DNA from: an uncultured candidatus Porisulfidus sp.
GTDB taxonomy: Bacteria; Pseudomonadota; Gammaproteobacteria; Poriferisulfidales; Poriferisulfidaceae
Assembly (NCBI GenBank): GCA_958431155.1
Contig: OY288106.1
Location: 905,161-969,160, forward strand
Direction: 5' to 3'
Length of the DNA: 64,000 nucleotides
Shown here piece after piece: positions 43,520 through 52,351 of this stretch; the stretch's first letter is position 1; each line of letters begins with the position of its first letter. Both the position numbers and the translations under genes were made by a program. The notes under the pieces were generated by a model. It saw only the letters and a program-made list of their open reading frames with translations, searched no databases and was not told the DNA's origin.

Positions 43520-44715
43520 GCATCGCCTCGACCCGTTACGCCACGCTGGACGCCGGCCGCAACTACTGGGGCCTGCTCGCCGTCCTGGCGGGTGTGGTGC
43601 TGGCTGGATTCGCTGGATTCCTCCACCTGGAGCACGAGGGCCATTGGATCACCGGCATGAACAACCAGGTCGTGTGGGGCATCCCGCATGTCTTCGCCGT
43701 GTTCCTGATCGTCGCGGCTTCCGGCGCGCTGAATGTCGCCTCCATCGCTTCCGTGTTCGGCCAGGTTGCCTACAAGCCACTGGCCCGCCTGTCCGGGCTT
43801 CTGGCCGCCGCCCTACTGTCCGGCGGTTTGGCCATCCTGGTACTGGACCTCGGTCGGCCGGATCGGCTGATCGTGGCCATGACCTACTACAACTTCAAGT
43901 CCATCTTCGCCTGGAACATCTTCCTGTACACCGGGCTGCTGGCGGTGATCGCCGTCTACCTGTTCGTGCTGTTCCAGCCTGCACTGGCCCGCTGGACCCG
44001 GGCCGCCGGCATCATGGCCCTGCTGTGGCGCCTCATCCTGACCACCGGCACCGGCGCCATCTTCGGTTTTCTGGTCGCCCGCCAAGGATACGACGCGGCC
44101 ATCATGGCACCCCTGTTCATCATCATGTCGTTCTCGTTCGGCACGGCCGTATTCCTGCTGGTCCTGGCCGCGGCCTGCCGGGGCTCCGGGAGGGTGCTTG
44201 GCGATGCCCTGCTGTTCCGCCTGAAGAACCTGCTCGCCGTGTTTGTCTCCGCGGTGCTTTATTTCGTCCTGGCCTACCACCTCACCAATCTCTACGCCAC
44301 CGAGCACCATGGCTTCGAGGCATTCATCCTGAATTTCGAGAGCCTGTATTCGAAACTCTTCTGGCTCGGGCAGGTTGGCCTCGGTTCTCTCCTGCCGCTC
44401 GCCCTGTTCTACTCGCCGAAGACCCGGAACTGCCGCGTCAGCACGCTTGTTGGCGCGAGCCTGGTCATCATCGGCGGCCTGATTCAGATGTACGTCATCA
44501 TCATCGGCGGACAGGCATACCCGCTGGTCTTGTTCCCCGGCATGGAAGAAAGCAGTTCGTTCTATGACGGTGTAGTTGCGTCCTACGTGCCAAGCTTCTG
44601 GGAATTTTTGCTGGGCATCACCGGAGTCGGCATCGGCCTGATCCTGACCGTCGCGGGCCTGGGTGCACTGGATATCCTCCCCGAGGACCTGTCGGATCCC
44701 AAGCCGGCCAGCTAA
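43516..44715 (+). CDS. dsrP: DsrP, NrfD-like membrane subunit
   Basis: Inner-membrane subunit that exchanges electrons with the quinone pool. The start ATG 43516 overlaps the dsrO stop (ATGA), giving 399 residues; a longer frame from 43321 is an overlap artefact. About ten hydrophobic segments are present (YWGLLAVLAGVVLAGFAGFL, GIPHVFAVFLIVAASGALNV, VFVSAVLYFVLAYHL). The NrfD/PsrC-type arrangement is clear. No cytochrome motifs occur. Confidence 0.95.
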   Translation: MSIASTRYATLDAGRNYWGLLAVLAGVVLAGFAGFLHLEHEGHWITGMNNQVVWGIPHVFAVFLIVAASGALNVASIASVFGQVAYKPLARLSGLLAAALLSGGLAILVLDLGRPDRLIVAMTYYNFKSIFAWNIFLYTGLLAVIAVYLFVLFQPALARWTRAAGIMALLWRLILTTGTGAIFGFLVARQGYDAAIMAPLFIIMSFSFGTAVFLLVLAAACRGSGRVLGDALLFRLKNLLAVFVSAVLYFVLAYHLTNLYATEHHGFEAFILNFESLYSKLFWLGQVGLGSLLPLALFYSPKTRNCRVSTLVGASLVIIGGLIQMYVIIIGGQAYPLVLFPGMEESSSFYDGVVASYVPSFWEFLLGITGVGIGLILTVAGLGALDILPEDLSDPKPAS

Positions 44716-44724
44716 GTTTTAGTC

Positions 44725-46101
44725 ATGGCCGGCCAACACCGCCGGATCTACCTGTCGGCAAGCCGGAAGTCCAGCGGCAAGACCTGCCTCTCCATCGGCC
44801 TCCTGCATACGCTTGCCCGGCAAGGCGTAAAGACCCAACCGTTCAAGAAAGGGCCCGACTACATTGATCCAATGTGGCTGTCCCGCGCCGCCGGACGACC
44901 CTGCTACAACCTGGACTACAACACGCAAACCAGCCAGGAGATCCTTGAGACTGTCGCCCGTGGTTCCGTGGCCGATTACGCCCTGATCGAGGGCAACCTC
45001 GGATTGTTTGACGGCATGGCAGCCGACGGCTCCGACAGCAACGCCGCCTTGGCCAAGCTTCTGCAGGCGCCCATCGTACTCATACTGGATTGCGAGGGAA
45101 TGACCCGTGGCATCGCACCGCTGGTTCTCGGCTATCAGCAATTCGATCCTGAACTGCAATGGGCTGGCGTAATCCTCAATAGAACCGCCGGCAGCCGACA
45201 CGAATCCAAACTCGTCCATGCCGTGGAACAGCACACCGATTTGCCGGTGCTTGGTGCCGTCGGGAGATCCCCGGACATGCAACTCGCGGAACGCCACCTT
45301 GGGCTCATCACCCATGCCGAGCAGGCCGACGCAGACCAGCGCATCGAAAAGATGGGTCGAGTCGTGGCCGAGAGTGTCGATGTCGAAAGATTGCTTGATC
45401 TAGCGGGTGACCCGGTTGCAGAATCGGAGGCAGGAATTCCAGCATCGGTGCCTGCGCCTGACCTGCGCATCGGCTATGCCCAAGATGCCGCATTCGGGTT
45501 TTACTACGCGGACGATCTGGAATGGTTCGCCCGGCTAGGAGTTGAACTGATCCCGTTCGATGCGCTACACGACACCGATCTTCCTGAAATCGACGGCCTG
45601 TGGATCGGCGGCGGGTTTCCGGAAACCCAAGCCGAAGCCCTGTCGGCCAACGCCCCGATGAAGGAAGCCCTGCGCGACCGTATCACCTCTGGGTTGCCGG
45701 CCTACGTCGAGTGTGGTGGTCTCATGTACCTATCCCGACAAATCTCCTGGGAAGGCCAAACTCATGGCATGGTAGGCGTCGTCCCCGGTGATTGCGTGAT
45801 GGACTCGCGCCCGCAAGGGCGAGGGTTGGTGGAACTGGAAGCCACGAGTGACTTCCCATGGCCCGAAGTGCCCTCAGGGTTGCAAGTGCCCGCACACGAA
45901 TTTCATTACTCGCGCCTGGAAAACCTGAGTGGCGATCTTCGCTGGGGCTGGCAGGTTCGGCGCGGAACTGGCACGGCCGAGGAAATGGACGGATTGATTT
46001 TAGGCAATCTGTTTGCCAACTACTGCCACTTGCGTCACACAAAGCGTTTTGAATGGGTTCAGCACTTTATCGGGCATGTGCGGAAAAGTTCAGAAAAATA
46101 A
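44725..46101 (+). CDS. dsrN: DsrN, siroheme amidation enzyme (CbiA-like)
   Basis: Homologue of cobyrinic acid a,c-diamide synthase, thought to amidate siroheme for DsrAB. The 458-residue protein has an N-terminal P-loop (SRKSSGKTCLSIGLL, about residues 10-24) and the GPDYIDPMWLSRAAGR motif. The C-terminal class I glutamine amidotransferase domain carries nucleophile Cys in PAYVECGGLMYLSRQI. It is the last dsr gene here; dsrR and dsrS, which follow in Allochromatium, are absent from the window. Confidence 0.94.
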   Translation: MAGQHRRIYLSASRKSSGKTCLSIGLLHTLARQGVKTQPFKKGPDYIDPMWLSRAAGRPCYNLDYNTQTSQEILETVARGSVADYALIEGNLGLFDGMAADGSDSNAALAKLLQAPIVLILDCEGMTRGIAPLVLGYQQFDPELQWAGVILNRTAGSRHESKLVHAVEQHTDLPVLGAVGRSPDMQLAERHLGLITHAEQADADQRIEKMGRVVAESVDVERLLDLAGDPVAESEAGIPASVPAPDLRIGYAQDAAFGFYYADDLEWFARLGVELIPFDALHDTDLPEIDGLWIGGGFPETQAEALSANAPMKEALRDRITSGLPAYVECGGLMYLSRQISWEGQTHGMVGVVPGDCVMDSRPQGRGLVELEATSDFPWPEVPSGLQVPAHEFHYSRLENLSGDLRWGWQVRRGTGTAEEMDGLILGNLFANYCHLRHTKRFEWVQHFIGHVRKSSEK

Positions 46102-46148
46102 GGGAGTCCCAAAAATTATCTCCAACACTTCCTGCATGGGAGCTTTCC

Positions 46149-46176
46149 TTGACATATAGAAAAAGTAATGTATATT
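46149..46176 (+). promoter_or_regulatory. Promoter of the AbrB/PIN toxin-antitoxin operon
   Basis: TTGACA (46149-46154), a 16-base spacer and TATATT (46171-46176) form a near-consensus sigma-70 promoter 30 bases before the antitoxin ATG, in a locally AT-rich stretch. Confidence 0.65.
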
Positions 46177-46206
46177 TATAAAGGTAAGGATTTCTTCCAA
46201 TAAGTA

Positions 46207-46446
46207 ATGATCGAATCAACAATTACGTCAAAGGGACAAACCACTTTGCCAAAGCCTGTACGGGAAGCTCTTGGGGCTTCCCCGGGAGACCGTGTGCGCT
46301 ATGTCATCCTTGATGACGGTATTTGGATCCTGCCCATACGATCCATCAAAAGTTTGTTTGGTGCATTCAAATCTCAATATAGTGGGCCACCGGCAACGCT
46401 AGAAGATATGGACCGCGCCATAGCGGAAGGAGCTTGCGAGGAATGA
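46207..46446 (+). CDS. AbrB/SpoVT-type antitoxin
   Basis: A 79-residue swapped-hairpin DNA-binding antitoxin: MIESTITSKGQTTLPKPVRE then LGASPGDRVRYVILDDG is the standard AbrB/MazE-like fold. The C-terminal tail (LEDMDRAIAEGACEE) should clamp the toxin. Its stop overlaps the toxin ATG (ATGA), so the two are translationally coupled. It stands between the dsr and sox clusters. Confidence 0.9.
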   Translation: MIESTITSKGQTTLPKPVREALGASPGDRVRYVILDDGIWILPIRSIKSLFGAFKSQYSGPPATLEDMDRAIAEGACEE

Positions 46447-46847
46447 TCGCGCTTGATACAAATGTATTAGCCCGTTATCTACTTGAGGACGATGAGCAGC
46501 AAGCAGAAGCCGCCCGGGATCTTCTTTCGAGACTAACTCCCGATCAACCCGGTTTTATTTGCCGTGAAGTGACAATTGAACTCACTTGGGTTCTTCAGCG
46601 TATATACGGGTTCTCCCGAGACTTGATTGCGGAAGCCCTAGAAAAACTGATTGCCGCTAAGGAACTTAAATTCGAGGCTGTCGACGATCTGATTCCCGCT
46701 ATCATCCATTACAGACAAGGGGGAGCCAACTTGGCTGACCGGATGATTGTTGCGGCGTCAAAGCGGCGCGGAGCATATCCCCTTTATACTTTCGATCAAA
46801 AGTTAGCACGTCTTGAAGGGGTCTCTCTGCTAGAAGAGCCAACTTGA
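46443..46847 (+). CDS. PIN-domain (VapC-type) toxin
   Basis: Predicted Mg2+-dependent RNase toxin, 134 residues from ATG 46443. PIN acidic residues are visible: MIALDTNVLARYLLEDD (Asp-5), REVTIELTWVLQ (Glu), ANLADRMIVAAS (Asp) and TFDQKLARLE (Asp). All four are intact, so the pair is likely functional. An in-frame GTG/ATG further upstream overlaps the antitoxin and is less likely. Targets of PIN toxins are usually tRNA or rRNA; the target here is unknown. Confidence 0.9.
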   Translation: MIALDTNVLARYLLEDDEQQAEAARDLLSRLTPDQPGFICREVTIELTWVLQRIYGFSRDLIAEALEKLIAAKELKFEAVDDLIPAIIHYRQGGANLADRMIVAASKRRGAYPLYTFDQKLARLEGVSLLEEPT

Positions 46848-46917
46848 AGAGACTCTAAGCGAAAGTCTACTTCATCAAATCATCGACACTACGATAATGA
46901 ATCAACCCTTCTCCTGT

Positions 46918-47115
46918 CTAGGCCTGGCGAATAGCTTCACGAGTCTCTGCGTTGGGGATCTTCGTTGAAAATGGTAAACCCTGGCACAAAGCGACTTGTC
47001 TATAGAACAATGTGATTGCTTCAGTCGCAGATAAACCGAGACTCGAAAAAACCTCTTCAGCATCACGCTTGATTTCAGGCTCCATGCGAGCTTGGACTGT
47101 TTCGGTCTTGGCCAT
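46918..47115 (-). CDS. Orphan RelB/DinJ-type antitoxin after the sox operon
   Basis: A 65-residue ribbon-helix-helix antitoxin (MAKTETVQARMEPEIKRDAE, then SSLGLSATEAITLFYRQVAL) beginning 7 bases after the stop of the thioredoxin-like gene. It may therefore be read from the sox transcript. It ends at AETREAIRQA, shorter than most relatives, which suggests truncation of the toxin-binding tail. Only 70 bases separate it from the convergent PIN gene, so no toxin is present. Confidence 0.8.
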   Translation of the reverse strand: MAKTETVQARMEPEIKRDAEEVFSSLGLSATEAITLFYRQVALCQGLPFSTKIPNAETREAIRQA

Positions 47116-47122
47116 GAAATCC

Positions 47123-48157
47123 CTATTCCATCAAGTTGACCGCCACGCCCTCTTCGCGCAACCGATCTGCGCGCGCCTGAATATACCGCTGGAAATCTTC
47201 ATACTCCGTATACGCGCCTGAAGCCACGTAGTCCAAGATGGACTGCACATGGAATGCCTTGACGTAACCCTCGTTCCGAAAAACTTCCTCACCTTTCGAA
47301 TTGAACATCACCTGCGTGGGAACCGTCTTGACTCCCAGGCGCATGGCCCAATTCAAGGAATCCGTCTCTTTCCCTGACGGGGTCGTCAGCGCCTCCCGCG
47401 CCCGGATGTCCACCACCGCGACCTCGAACTGTTCGAGGATGTCCTGGGTTTCCGATCGGCGAAAAATGTCCTGGTGCAATTCATCGCAACCCAAGCATTC
47501 TTTCTGCTCGAACATGACCAATAGAGGCTTGTCGCGGTCGCGCTTCGTCAGATCGAATGGGGGTCCGGACAGGGTCGAAGACTCGACATGCAGGACACCG
47601 TTTCCGGCCTGCTTATCCTGGCTCCCGTAGTATTCGACAAACCGTTCATTCGTATAGCGCCGCTCCGCGATAAAGCGCGTCACTGCTCGAAACCGGGGCG
47701 GTGGATAGTAGCCGTTCATGCGGAATACGACCGAACCATCCTCACCAAAGACCAGCAGTGTCGGAGTGAACATCACTTTGGTTTTCATCGCGTATTTCCC
47801 TTCGGGCAAAGCTTCCCCGTCCACATCGGTCACTTCCAGGGCGCCGAACATATTGATTGCGACGACATCGAAGTGCTGCTGGACATACTCGGCAATGTCG
47901 TACTGGCCCAGATCGTTCTCGATGAACATCTTGCAGTACGGACAACCGTCCTGATAGAAATACAACATCAGATGGCGGCTCTCTGCGGAAGCCTCCTCGA
48001 TATCTTCATTCAAGTCCAAGAACGACTGTTTGAACCACTCCGGGTGAGGCACATAACCCGGATTCGCCATATCCGCGCCCAGTGCGGGTTCCGACTCGGC
48101 CCAGGCCGCAGGCCATGCCAGCGTCCAGATCAGGAAAGCGGCAGACAGCCTGCGCAT
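47123..48157 (-). CDS. Exported protein with two thioredoxin-like domains (SoxW-related)
   Basis: A 344-residue protein with a Sec signal peptide (LSAAFLIWTLAWPAAWA). Two thioredoxin-fold domains follow. The first (about residues 40-170) has FYQDGCPYCKMF, the second (about 205-310) FEQKECLGCDELH, and each has a cis-Pro loop (FTPTLLVFG, TVPTQVMFN). It is the last metabolic gene of the sox operon. SoxW and SoxS thioredoxins keep SoxYZ and SoxAX thiols reduced; a tandem version is unusual. The role is inferred from context. Confidence 0.8.
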   Translation of the reverse strand: MRRLSAAFLIWTLAWPAAWAESEPALGADMANPGYVPHPEWFKQSFLDLNEDIEEASAESRHLMLYFYQDGCPYCKMFIENDLGQYDIAEYVQQHFDVVAINMFGALEVTDVDGEALPEGKYAMKTKVMFTPTLLVFGEDGSVVFRMNGYYPPPRFRAVTRFIAERRYTNERFVEYYGSQDKQAGNGVLHVESSTLSGPPFDLTKRDRDKPLLVMFEQKECLGCDELHQDIFRRSETQDILEQFEVAVVDIRAREALTTPSGKETDSLNWAMRLGVKTVPTQVMFNSKGEEVFRNEGYVKAFHVQSILDYVASGAYTEYEDFQRYIQARADRLREEGVAVNLME

Positions 48158-48164
48158 AACCCGG

Positions 48165-48632
48165 TTATTCTTCGAACTCCAAGTCGTCCGCTACCGCATC
48201 GAGGCCAGCCTGCGCACAGGCTTCGTCAATTTCTCCGGTCGCACCGGAAACCCCGACTCCTCCGTAGAACTGGCCTCCCGCCTCGATCGGCAATCCGCCG
48301 CGCAAGCGAGTCAACTTCTTGCTGGCGCGCGCCAGGGGTTTTGCAAGATCTGCGCTCGGCTGGCGCATGTTCGCCGAAGTCTTGGCCTTTTTCTTGGCGA
48401 TCTTGAGCGTGACCGGCGAGGCCAGCGCATGACGCAGCAACGCCTGAATCCGGCCATCGCGCGCCACGACTACGGCCGTGACCTGATAACCTGTCTCGGC
48501 ACAATGCTGCAAGGCGGCATTCACGATCCGCTGGGCAATGTCCGCAGTGATCAACTTGACCGTGACCGTATTGCCTGCAACGGCCGGTGCCGTCAAGCAC
48601 AGCAGAAACAGACCTGTAATTGCTCGCTTCAT
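48165..48632 (-). CDS. Exported GlcG/HbpS-like (DUF336) protein in the sox operon
   Basis: A 155-residue protein with a Sec signal peptide (AITGLFLLCLTAPAVAG) and the GlcG/HbpS fold: ITADIAQRIVNAALQHC, VVVARDGRIQALLRHA, RLRGGLPIEAGGQFYGGVGV and DEACAQAGLDAV. Some family members bind haem or sense redox state; the family name does not fix a function. It lies 14 bases after soxB and 7 bases before the thioredoxin-like gene, so it is cotranscribed with sox. Confidence 0.78.
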   Translation of the reverse strand: MKRAITGLFLLCLTAPAVAGNTVTVKLITADIAQRIVNAALQHCAETGYQVTAVVVARDGRIQALLRHALASPVTLKIAKKKAKTSANMRQPSADLAKPLARASKKLTRLRGGLPIEAGGQFYGGVGVSGATGEIDEACAQAGLDAVADDLEFEE

Positions 48633-48646
48633 GAGTCCCTCCTTGC

Positions 48647-50392
48647 TCAGATTCCAAGCCCAGGATTGTCTTGGATATTCAACAAATTAGGCTTGTTCAA
48701 CACCGGAAGGTTGACTTCCTTCTTCGAGAGCAGCCATTCCCGTACTATATCCCAGACCGGCGGCCCCGGCGCCACCGTGCCGACCACTCCCCAGCCGGTC
48801 ACCTTGTAGCGACGCTTCGGATCCAATGCAGCACCATCGCGAGTACGTAAATCACGGATCCTGTCTCCGACCGGCGCCGTAGGATCAAGGCTGTATTCGA
48901 TCCCGGCCACGCGCACCATATCCCCGCCCTGCTGCTGGTAGGGATCCAGGTTGAAGAGGTTGTCCGCCACATCCTCCAGAATCAACTTGATCTGCTCTCC
49001 GCTCATTTCGTTCATGTACGTTTCCGGATACGTGATCGCAGTCTGATCCAGCACGTGTTCCATAGTCAGGGTTTCTCCAGGCAGAACGGTCGTCCCCCAC
49101 CGAAAACCCGGCGACAGGGCGATTTCGGCATCGTAATGCTCCAGGAGCGCCTCGCAGATCACCTGGTCGAAAGTCCCGTTGAAATTACCCCGGCGATACA
49201 AGGTCTGGCCAGCCACGGCCAGCGGCTGACTCAAGGTTTCCAGATGCGGCTCTCGCATCCGCTCGATCCAGGCCTGCATTTCAGGGTCCGGCGGCAACAT
49301 GGAAGAGAACACCGGAAGCAGACGGTAGCGAAATCCAGCCAAGCGACCCTGTTTCACCTGGAAATCCATCACCCCCAGAAACTTCCCGTTCGACCCCGCA
49401 TTGGTCACCAGCGTCATCCCGCCGGGATTCTGCACCTCGATGGCCGCCGGCACTCCATCGTGGGTATGCCCTCCGAAGATGGCATCCAGCCCCGACACTC
49501 GAGAGGCGAGTTTGAGGTCCACGTCCATGCCGTTGTGCGACAGCAGCAGAACCAGGCCCGGATTGTGACGTGACCGAATCTCTTCCACCAGTGCCTGCAA
49601 GGGGGCCTCCTGAATGCCGTAACTCCAGTTGGGAACGAACCGCTTGGGGTTCGCGACCGGCGTGTACGGAAACGCCTGTCCGATCACGGCCACCTGAACA
49701 CCTCCGACTTCGCGCAGGGTATAAGGCCGAAACGCGTGCCCGGTGTCCTCGTCGAAGGCCGGCAATTCATCGAATATCGCTTCCTCCGTCAGGTAGATGT
49801 TCTGAGCCACGAATTCGGCGTTTGACTGCGCCAGATTGGCGCGCAGCGCTTCTTCCCCGTACGTGAATTCCCAGTGTCCGGTCATCACGTCGACTCCAAG
49901 ACGGTTGCATGCCTCCACCATGTCCGTGCCTCGGCTCCACAGGGCCGTGCCTGATCCTTGCCAGGTATCTCCGCCGTCCAGCAACAAAGTCTGCTCCACG
50001 CCTGCGGCATCCCGCAAGCGCGCGATCAGCGTCGACAGGTGCGCAAAGCCCCCGACCTTGCCGTAGGTCTCGGCCAAGGACGGAAAATTCAGATAGGTCA
50101 GCGCATGCGCCTCCGGGCTGCCTGCAGCCAAACTAAAATGATCCAGGAAAGCTTGTCCCACCAGATGCGGCGGCCGCCCCAGCGCTGCTCCAAGCCCTAG
50201 GTTGGTATCCGGCTCGCGGAAGTAGACCGGCAACAACTGCGCGTGGCAGTCGGTGAAATGCAGAATCCGGACATTGCCGAATGGGGGAAGGTCGTACAGA
50301 GCATTCGCGGCTTGTGCGCCACGATGCGGCAGCATCCCTGCCGCTGAGGCCGCCACCATCACCGACAAGAATTCGCGCCGGCTCAGGTGCAT
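48647..50392 (-). CDS. soxB: SoxB sulfate thiohydrolase
   Basis: Periplasmic dimanganese enzyme that hydrolyses sulfate from SoxYZ-bound thiosulfonate. The 581-residue precursor has a twin-arginine signal (SRREFLSVMVAASAAGM). Metal ligands of the 5'-nucleotidase family are visible in HFTDCHAQLLP, LLDGGDTWQGSG, LLSHNGMDVDLK and IFGGHTHDGVP. It follows soxK by 8 bases. The gene is intact. Confidence 0.97.
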   Translation of the reverse strand: MHLSRREFLSVMVAASAAGMLPHRGAQAANALYDLPPFGNVRILHFTDCHAQLLPVYFREPDTNLGLGAALGRPPHLVGQAFLDHFSLAAGSPEAHALTYLNFPSLAETYGKVGGFAHLSTLIARLRDAAGVEQTLLLDGGDTWQGSGTALWSRGTDMVEACNRLGVDVMTGHWEFTYGEEALRANLAQSNAEFVAQNIYLTEEAIFDELPAFDEDTGHAFRPYTLREVGGVQVAVIGQAFPYTPVANPKRFVPNWSYGIQEAPLQALVEEIRSRHNPGLVLLLSHNGMDVDLKLASRVSGLDAIFGGHTHDGVPAAIEVQNPGGMTLVTNAGSNGKFLGVMDFQVKQGRLAGFRYRLLPVFSSMLPPDPEMQAWIERMREPHLETLSQPLAVAGQTLYRRGNFNGTFDQVICEALLEHYDAEIALSPGFRWGTTVLPGETLTMEHVLDQTAITYPETYMNEMSGEQIKLILEDVADNLFNLDPYQQQGGDMVRVAGIEYSLDPTAPVGDRIRDLRTRDGAALDPKRRYKVTGWGVVGTVAPGPPVWDIVREWLLSKKEVNLPVLNKPNLLNIQDNPGLGI

Positions 50393-50400
50393 GGCAAAAC

Positions 50401-50712
50401 TTATTGCAAAAAGGGTTCGAGCCCGACTTTGCCGGCCTGCGAGGTCATCTGCTCATAACCCCGGTGCCCTTGCTGTTCGGCCTTCCTCGCCAGCTTTACG
50501 GCCGCTTCGAAATCACCCGCCTCAGCGAGCTTCTTGGCTTCCTTCAGGAACTTTCCGGTGTCCCGCCATTCACCGCTGACCGAAGCCGCCTGCTGCTGCG
50601 CGGCAACCGCCGCTTCGTATGCCATATCGAAGTCCGACTGGTCGGCCGCAGACGCAACTGCGGCAGCCCCGCACAAGGCCAAAGCGGCGAGAGCTGGCGT
50701 ACAGAATTTCAC
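50401..50712 (-). CDS. soxK: SoxK, SoxAX-binding protein
   Basis: A small periplasmic protein of 103 residues with a signal peptide (ALAALALCGAAAVASAAD). The mature part is helical and charged (MAYEAAVAAQQQAASVSGEW, KLAEAGDFEAAVKLARKAEQQ). Size, helical repeats and position between soxA and soxB match SoxK, which binds SoxAX and raises its activity in purple sulfur bacteria. The assignment rests on context as well as sequence. Confidence 0.85.
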   Translation of the reverse strand: MKFCTPALAALALCGAAAVASAADQSDFDMAYEAAVAAQQQAASVSGEWRDTGKFLKEAKKLAEAGDFEAAVKLARKAEQQGHRGYEQMTSQAGKVGLEPFLQ

Positions 50713-50719
50713 GCCAGCC

Positions 50720-51574
50720 TCACTTCCGTGCCGCCGGCCCGTTCAGGGGCAGGCCATTGCTCATGCGGGTGTGGAAGTATTCCAGATTCCGGTACTCTTC
50801 GCCCTGAGCCTTGAACGGCTTGGCCCGTACCTGCTTGTTGCAACCGGTATAGCGGCGGTGCAGGGTTCCAATCGCGCCCCACTTCGACCGGTAGACCGGC
50901 CAGCCGGTTGCCTGGCCCAGCGCCGGACTCAAGGATTCGGTGCGCAACTTGCGCCCCGCCATGCTGAAATGACAGTGCGCGCAGGCAAAATTCAACTGGC
51001 CGCGGCGCGTGAAATAGAATTCGCGCCCTTTCTTGTACGCTTCCAGTGCACGAGGATCGTCTTCGGGCACCACCACGTTGATGATCTGGCCTCGCGACTC
51101 GTATGCCATGTAAGCCAGGATGTCCACGATCGCACCTTTCTTGTACTTCAGAGGCTCCTCGCCATTGGCCTCGCGGCACTGGTTGATCGCAAGCGCCAGG
51201 GTCAGCACCTGCCCCTGATCCCTGTCCCACCTCGGGTAGTGATGCTGCACTCCCGGCTCCCCGAAACAGTCCGCATAGGATTTCCCGTTGGCGAACGGAG
51301 TGTTCCACATCTCTTCGCCGTTGGCGATCGCCACCTCATACGGGGGGAATTCTTCGATCAGCTCCCAGTTCGCCCGCCAGGCCGGATCCAAAGCGTATGA
51401 ACCGTTGGCGAATTCCTCCCAGGGAAGGTCGGGAAACTTGTTCTTGAAGAACTGCTGAATCCCCTCCAGGTCCTTGTCGGGGTCCACCTCGCCATCCGCA
51501 CCCACGTTGGCATTGACCACCAGCCCCGCAAACAGCAGGCAAACTGAGCAGGCCAAAGCCTTCCGGGAAATCAC
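50720..51574 (-). CDS. soxA: SoxA cytochrome c
   Basis: Catalytic haem subunit of SoxAX(K), which attaches thiosulfate to the SoxY cysteine. The 284-residue precursor has an N-terminal signal peptide and a single CAHCH haem site (about residues 197-201). The ligating and substrate-accepting Cys lies in YTGCNKQVRAK (about 244), and a probable disulfide in ADCFGE/INQCREAN. This is the single-haem SoxA type. Its start overlaps soxZ by 4 bases. Confidence 0.96.
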   Translation of the reverse strand: MISRKALACSVCLLFAGLVVNANVGADGEVDPDKDLEGIQQFFKNKFPDLPWEEFANGSYALDPAWRANWELIEEFPPYEVAIANGEEMWNTPFANGKSYADCFGEPGVQHHYPRWDRDQGQVLTLALAINQCREANGEEPLKYKKGAIVDILAYMAYESRGQIINVVVPEDDPRALEAYKKGREFYFTRRGQLNFACAHCHFSMAGRKLRTESLSPALGQATGWPVYRSKWGAIGTLHRRYTGCNKQVRAKPFKAQGEEYRNLEYFHTRMSNGLPLNGPAARK

Positions 51575-51879
51575 TTGACTTCCACCTCCAGTGCATCGGA
51601 GTGACCCTGATTATCGGTCCAGGCCAGAGTCAGGAGATCGCCCTTGGAGCCTTTGTACTTGAACGACAGGTACGGATTCTTGGCGACACCGGTTCCCCAG
51701 TTCGCGGTGAAGACGACCTCGCCTCCAACCGTCGCCGTCACCTCCTGTATGAAATGCGCCGGAATGACGTTGCCGTCACCATCTTTGCGCAGTCCCGTCT
51801 CCATCGGATGGGTAATTAGGGCCTTCACGGTCACGACGCCGTCTTTTTCCTTGGCCCGTACGCGCATGCTTCCCGCCAT
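51571..51879 (-). CDS. soxZ: SoxZ
   Basis: Partner subunit of the SoxYZ sulfur carrier in the periplasm. The start ATG 51879 (MAGSMRVRAKEK) follows AGGAG and gives 102 residues; a longer frame would add an unlikely alanine-rich start. ALITHPMETGLRKDGDGNVI and HFIQEVTATVGG are typical of SoxZ. It has no signal peptide of its own and is exported with SoxY by the Tat route. Confidence 0.96.
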   Translation of the reverse strand: MAGSMRVRAKEKDGVVTVKALITHPMETGLRKDGDGNVIPAHFIQEVTATVGGEVVFTANWGTGVAKNPYLSFKYKGSKGDLLTLAWTDNQGHSDALEVEVK

Positions 51880-51895
51880 GATTTTGTCTCCTTGT

Positions 51896-52333
51896 TTAGC
51901 CGCCGCAGCCGCCAATGGTTACTTTGACTTCCCGTACACCGGAATATGATTTGCCACCCGCTTCCACCAATGCCACGACATTGGATGTTTTTTGCATCTT
52001 CACCCGGGTCGAAACATACGGGACCGAATCGGGGGTCAGATCGTATGTCGACGTCAGCGGTAGAGGGTTCTGCTCGACCACGATGCTGATCCGGGTTACA
52101 TCTTCAAGCGTCGTGGAAACTGCAATCGGGACCACCGCGCCGTTTTCCGCAATGTCAGGTGCGGTAATGGTGATGGCATCGCTGGGTGCCGGCTTGCTGC
52201 CTGCCAGCATGTCAATAAGCGCGCCAGACTCTTGCGCCTCGAATGCGTCCTTGGGCCAGGCGGCATGCACGGAACCTGCAACGAACAGTGTCCCGAGACC
52301 CAGGCCCGCAGTTAGAAAAGTTCTTCGATCCAT
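51896..52333 (-). CDS. soxY: SoxY sulfur-compound carrier
   Basis: Carries all pathway intermediates on the Cys of its swinging C-terminal arm. The 145-residue precursor has a Tat signal (MDRRTFLTAGLGLGTLFVAG) and ends in the diagnostic GGCGG. It is 16 bases upstream of soxZ. The lack of soxCD in the window means that the sulfane sulfur on this Cys would need another outlet, presumably sulfur globules and the Dsr route. Confidence 0.97.
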   Translation of the reverse strand: MDRRTFLTAGLGLGTLFVAGSVHAAWPKDAFEAQESGALIDMLAGSKPAPSDAITITAPDIAENGAVVPIAVSTTLEDVTRISIVVEQNPLPLTSTYDLTPDSVPYVSTRVKMQKTSNVVALVEAGGKSYSGVREVKVTIGGCGG

Positions 52334-52351
52334 GGTCTCATTCTCTCCCAG

